Of a stretch of DNA of 23,367 bases, positions 21,827 to 23,367 are shown in pieces. The stretch lies in the IMG/VR virus record IMGVR_UViG_3300031612_000077, positions 1 through 23,367 of that record; one strand, given 5' to 3'. The position numbers and the translations under genes were made by a program. Position 1 is the first letter of the stretch. Each line of letters starts with the position of its first letter. This stretch comes from a virus. Below the pieces are notes generated by a model that saw only the letters and a list, made by a program, of their open reading frames with translations, was not told the origin of the DNA and made no database searches.

Positions 21827-22108
21827 TTAACCTCTCATCATAATAGCTACACCTGTTACTAAGGCAGCTATAAGTAAACGGATGAACCACTCGTTAGCAC
21901 TGCTTGACTTAGTTGCTAGAGCCAGCTTAATAGCATGGCCGTCAATCTCTTTACTGTGGTTGTTCAAACGTATATCCTGTGTGTTGTTATGTGACATTAG
22001 ACCGTCTATCTTGGTGTCTATCTCTACAAGCTTAACCATAGCATCAGCTAGTTTATCTATCTTAGCTTCCAGTCTATCAAATCTAGCATTAACTTCCATA
22101 TCACTCAT
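21827..22108 (-). CDS. Coiled-coil protein with C-terminal membrane anchor, XhlA/holin-like
   Basis: This 93-residue protein has an N-terminal two thirds that is a coiled coil with regularly spaced hydrophobics (MSDMEVNARFDRLEAKIDKL, then DTKIDGLM). A single membrane helix (about residues 74-91) ends in a short Met-Arg tail. It resembles the XhlA-type haemolysin family that cooperates with holins. The start has a weak site (GAG six bases upstream), following a terminator hairpin, so this may be the first gene of a separate transcript. It is one base upstream of the 3-TM holin gene, supporting a lysis function. Confidence 0.6.
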   Translation of the reverse strand: MSDMEVNARFDRLEAKIDKLADAMVKLVEIDTKIDGLMSHNNTQDIRLNNHSKEIDGHAIKLALATKSSSANEWFIRLLIAALVTGVAIMMRG

Positions 22109-22118
22109 CTCTAGTAGT

Positions 22119-22151
22119 AAAAGAGCCTACAAGAGAATCTCAAGTAGGCTC
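22119..22151 (-). terminator. Rho-independent terminator on the minus strand
   Basis: GAGCCTAC (22123-22130) pairs perfectly with GTAGGCTC (22144-22151). Minus-strand transcription then runs into TTTT (22119-22122). The loop holds a further GAG/CTC inner pairing. It separates the fibre-assembly-like gene from the lysis genes and would reduce read-through from the upstream late genes. Confidence 0.75.
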
Positions 22152-22158
22152 GTTAGCT

Positions 22159-22782
22159 TTACGCATCCTTAACGTCTTTAGGGTTATCTAACTTAACTTT
22201 CAAACACTTGGCTACATAGGCAACCATATCTTCATCGTCACCGTCTTGAGCCTTAACATAAGCATCAGCAAAGTTAGCAAGGCTTGGGTATTGTGAAGCT
22301 CTACGCTCAGACCATTTAGCTGCTAAGGCATCGTAAGCCACTGGCTTAACTGGTGCTGTAGGTAGCTCTTTAGGCTCGGCTAGAGTCTCAACACCTTCCT
22401 CATCTGTAGAGACTACAGGTAGGTCAGCGTTAAACTCTTCAACTGCTAAGGTGTCCGCTAAGAACTCAGTGTAAGCATCAAAGAATGCCCACTGCTCACC
22501 TAAAGCCACCATAGCCGAGAAGCTATCCTGTACAGCCTTTGGCTTACCTAGAGCAATAACACGCTCCAAGTCAGCCGTAGATTTAGTCTCAGGACGCGCT
22601 ACCTGCTCAACGTAAGTTACATCAGCATACTCAGCGACTTGCCTTTCACCAGATTGTTCAGCACCTTCTTCATCCATGTAAGTGTACGCCTCAGCCACGG
22701 TGTTACCCGTAGCCTCCGACTTAACAACTTCTTCATAGAACTCAGCGATAACGCTAGGCACGTCTGTTAATAATGTGTACAT
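22159..22782 (-). CDS. Tail-fibre assembly-like protein
   Basis: The start chosen is ATG 22782 (MYTLLTDVPSVIAEF) with GAGG nine bases upstream. An in-frame TTG five codons earlier lies inside the upstream gene. The 207-residue protein is acidic, with a helical N-terminus and a Pro/Val-rich middle. The C-terminal segment WSERRASQYPSLANFADAYV resembles the Y-P-S-L-x-x-x-x-D motif seen at the end of many phage tail-fibre assembly or chaperone proteins. It follows the partial fibre-like gene directly, the usual place for an assembly chaperone. The assignment is tentative. Confidence 0.5.
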   Translation of the reverse strand: MYTLLTDVPSVIAEFYEEVVKSEATGNTVAEAYTYMDEEGAEQSGERQVAEYADVTYVEQVARPETKSTADLERVIALGKPKAVQDSFSAMVALGEQWAFFDAYTEFLADTLAVEEFNADLPVVSTDEEGVETLAEPKELPTAPVKPVAYDALAAKWSERRASQYPSLANFADAYVKAQDGDDEDMVAYVAKCLKVKLDNPKDVKDA

Positions 22783-22786
22783 AGGG

Positions 22787-23367
22787 TTATTCCTCAATTA
22801 CGAAGTGTTGTGTGTTGAACGATGCAGTTCCGTATAGGACTGTGTTGCCGTTGTCATCAGTTAGGGTTGATTGGTTGTTAGTGATTTCAAACTTATTGTT
22901 ATCACCGAAGCCATTGCCGTCCCACGGAGATAACAATGGTTCTGCTACACCGCTAACTGTAATGTATATAACGCCATTAGCATCTTGAGAACCTAGCGCT
23001 ATTTCACTGGCATTTCTTGTCAGTGTACGTACCGCTTTGTAAACAACCCCATAAGACTTACCAAAATCAAGATGTTTTAGGTGATATAGAACCCCTTTCA
23101 CATAACTTGTGTCCGTTGCTATCGTTACTTGAGTGAAATTAGCCGCATCATCCTTACCACTATCGAACACCATCTCTTTGTACGCATAGCATAACTTAGC
23201 TACGTTGTTCTCAGAGGATAGGTAGTCTAGGGTTTTGACGGCAGCACCTGTTCCAGCGAGATTCATTACTGAATGCTCTGGGAGAACAGTGGAGCTGGTG
23301 TGTAGTTTAAATGTATCAAGAGTAAAACCTAGAACAGGCTTGTATTTCTTAGTATCCGCGCCAGAAA
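22787..23367 (-). CDS. C-terminal part of an unidentified virion (fibre-like) protein, truncated by window
   Basis: The reading frame is open from the stop at 22787 to the right edge of the window with no stop. The ATG at 23266 is therefore probably internal and the true start lies beyond the window. The visible 193 residues include TFKLHTSSTVLPEHSV upstream of that ATG, then a beta-rich region (VTIATDTSYVKGVLYHLKHL, VYKAVRTLTRN) and a Gly/Asn-rich tail (NGFGDNNKFEITNN, SFNTQHFVIEE). No known domain was recognised. Its position, directly before a fibre-assembly-like gene and late in the structural block, suggests a tail fibre or related virion protein. Confidence 0.65.
   Translation of the reverse strand, partial: SGADTKKYKPVLGFTLDTFKLHTSSTVLPEHSVMNLAGTGAAVKTLDYLSSENNVAKLCYAYKEMVFDSGKDDAANFTQVTIATDTSYVKGVLYHLKHLDFGKSYGVVYKAVRTLTRNASEIALGSQDANGVIYITVSGVAEPLLSPWDGNGFGDNNKFEITNNQSTLTDDNGNTVLYGTASFNTQHFVIEE

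Overview
The window looks like the left and central part of a lytic, short-tailed (podovirus-type) bacteriophage genome with a T7-like replication module. Evidence is the set of T7-type replication proteins (single-stranded DNA-binding protein with acidic tail, primase-helicase, family A DNA polymerase whose C-terminus closely resembles T7 gp5, endonuclease I) together with a T7-type tail adaptor, a nozzle-like protein and a group of large DNA-ejection proteins. Gene packing (4-34 bp overlaps, AGGAG-like ribosome binding sites) is typical of phages of Gram-negative bacteria. The AT-rich composition and gene content remind me of marine gammaproteobacterial podoviruses of the VpV262/SIO1 sort, but that placement is an impression and was not tested. 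No single-subunit RNA polymerase, integrase or repressor is visible.

Layout. (1) Positions 1-765 hold no convincing gene but at least three repeat families: a 30-bp-period direct repeat at the window edge, a helically phased array of GTCA-N5-TGAC palindromes (about 96-254), and GGTATACA-type repeats (about 290-411). (2) Positions 766-4258 form a rightward train of about 14 very small, mostly unrecognised genes plus one 239-codon conserved phage gene; several (38, 55, 56, 35 codons) are easy to miss. (3) A 244-bp gap with a possible sigma70-type promoter precedes the replication operon (4503-11917, rightward): SSB, PD-(D/E)XK-like protein, glutaredoxin-like protein, two small genes flanking a Myb/HTH-like protein, primase-helicase, DNA polymerase, HNH nuclease, Cas4/RecB-like exonuclease, DUF1737-like, endonuclease I, a small conserved gene and a DUF3310 gene. 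(4) A strong bidirectional terminator (11924-11958) separates this from the leftward late genes.

Late genes, in transcription order from the right edge: the C-terminal part of an unidentified virion or fibre-like protein running off the window, a fibre-assembly-like protein, a terminator, a coiled-coil/one-TM protein and a 3-TM holin, tail adaptor (gp11-like), nozzle-like protein, a short fibre-type protein, a glycine-rich adhesin-like protein starting with TTG, three ejection (internal virion) proteins of 372, 413 and 946 residues, and a lytic transglycosylase-like protein ending at the terminator. Capsid, portal and terminase genes must lie outside the window.

How it works together (inference): the repeat-rich left end probably controls early transcription or replication initiation. 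The small early genes probably modify the host. The central operon copies and recombines the DNA with T7-like machinery driven by host RNA polymerase. The leftward operon builds the tail, the DNA-ejection apparatus and part of the lysis system. The most unusual signal in the window is the phased palindrome array at 96-254.
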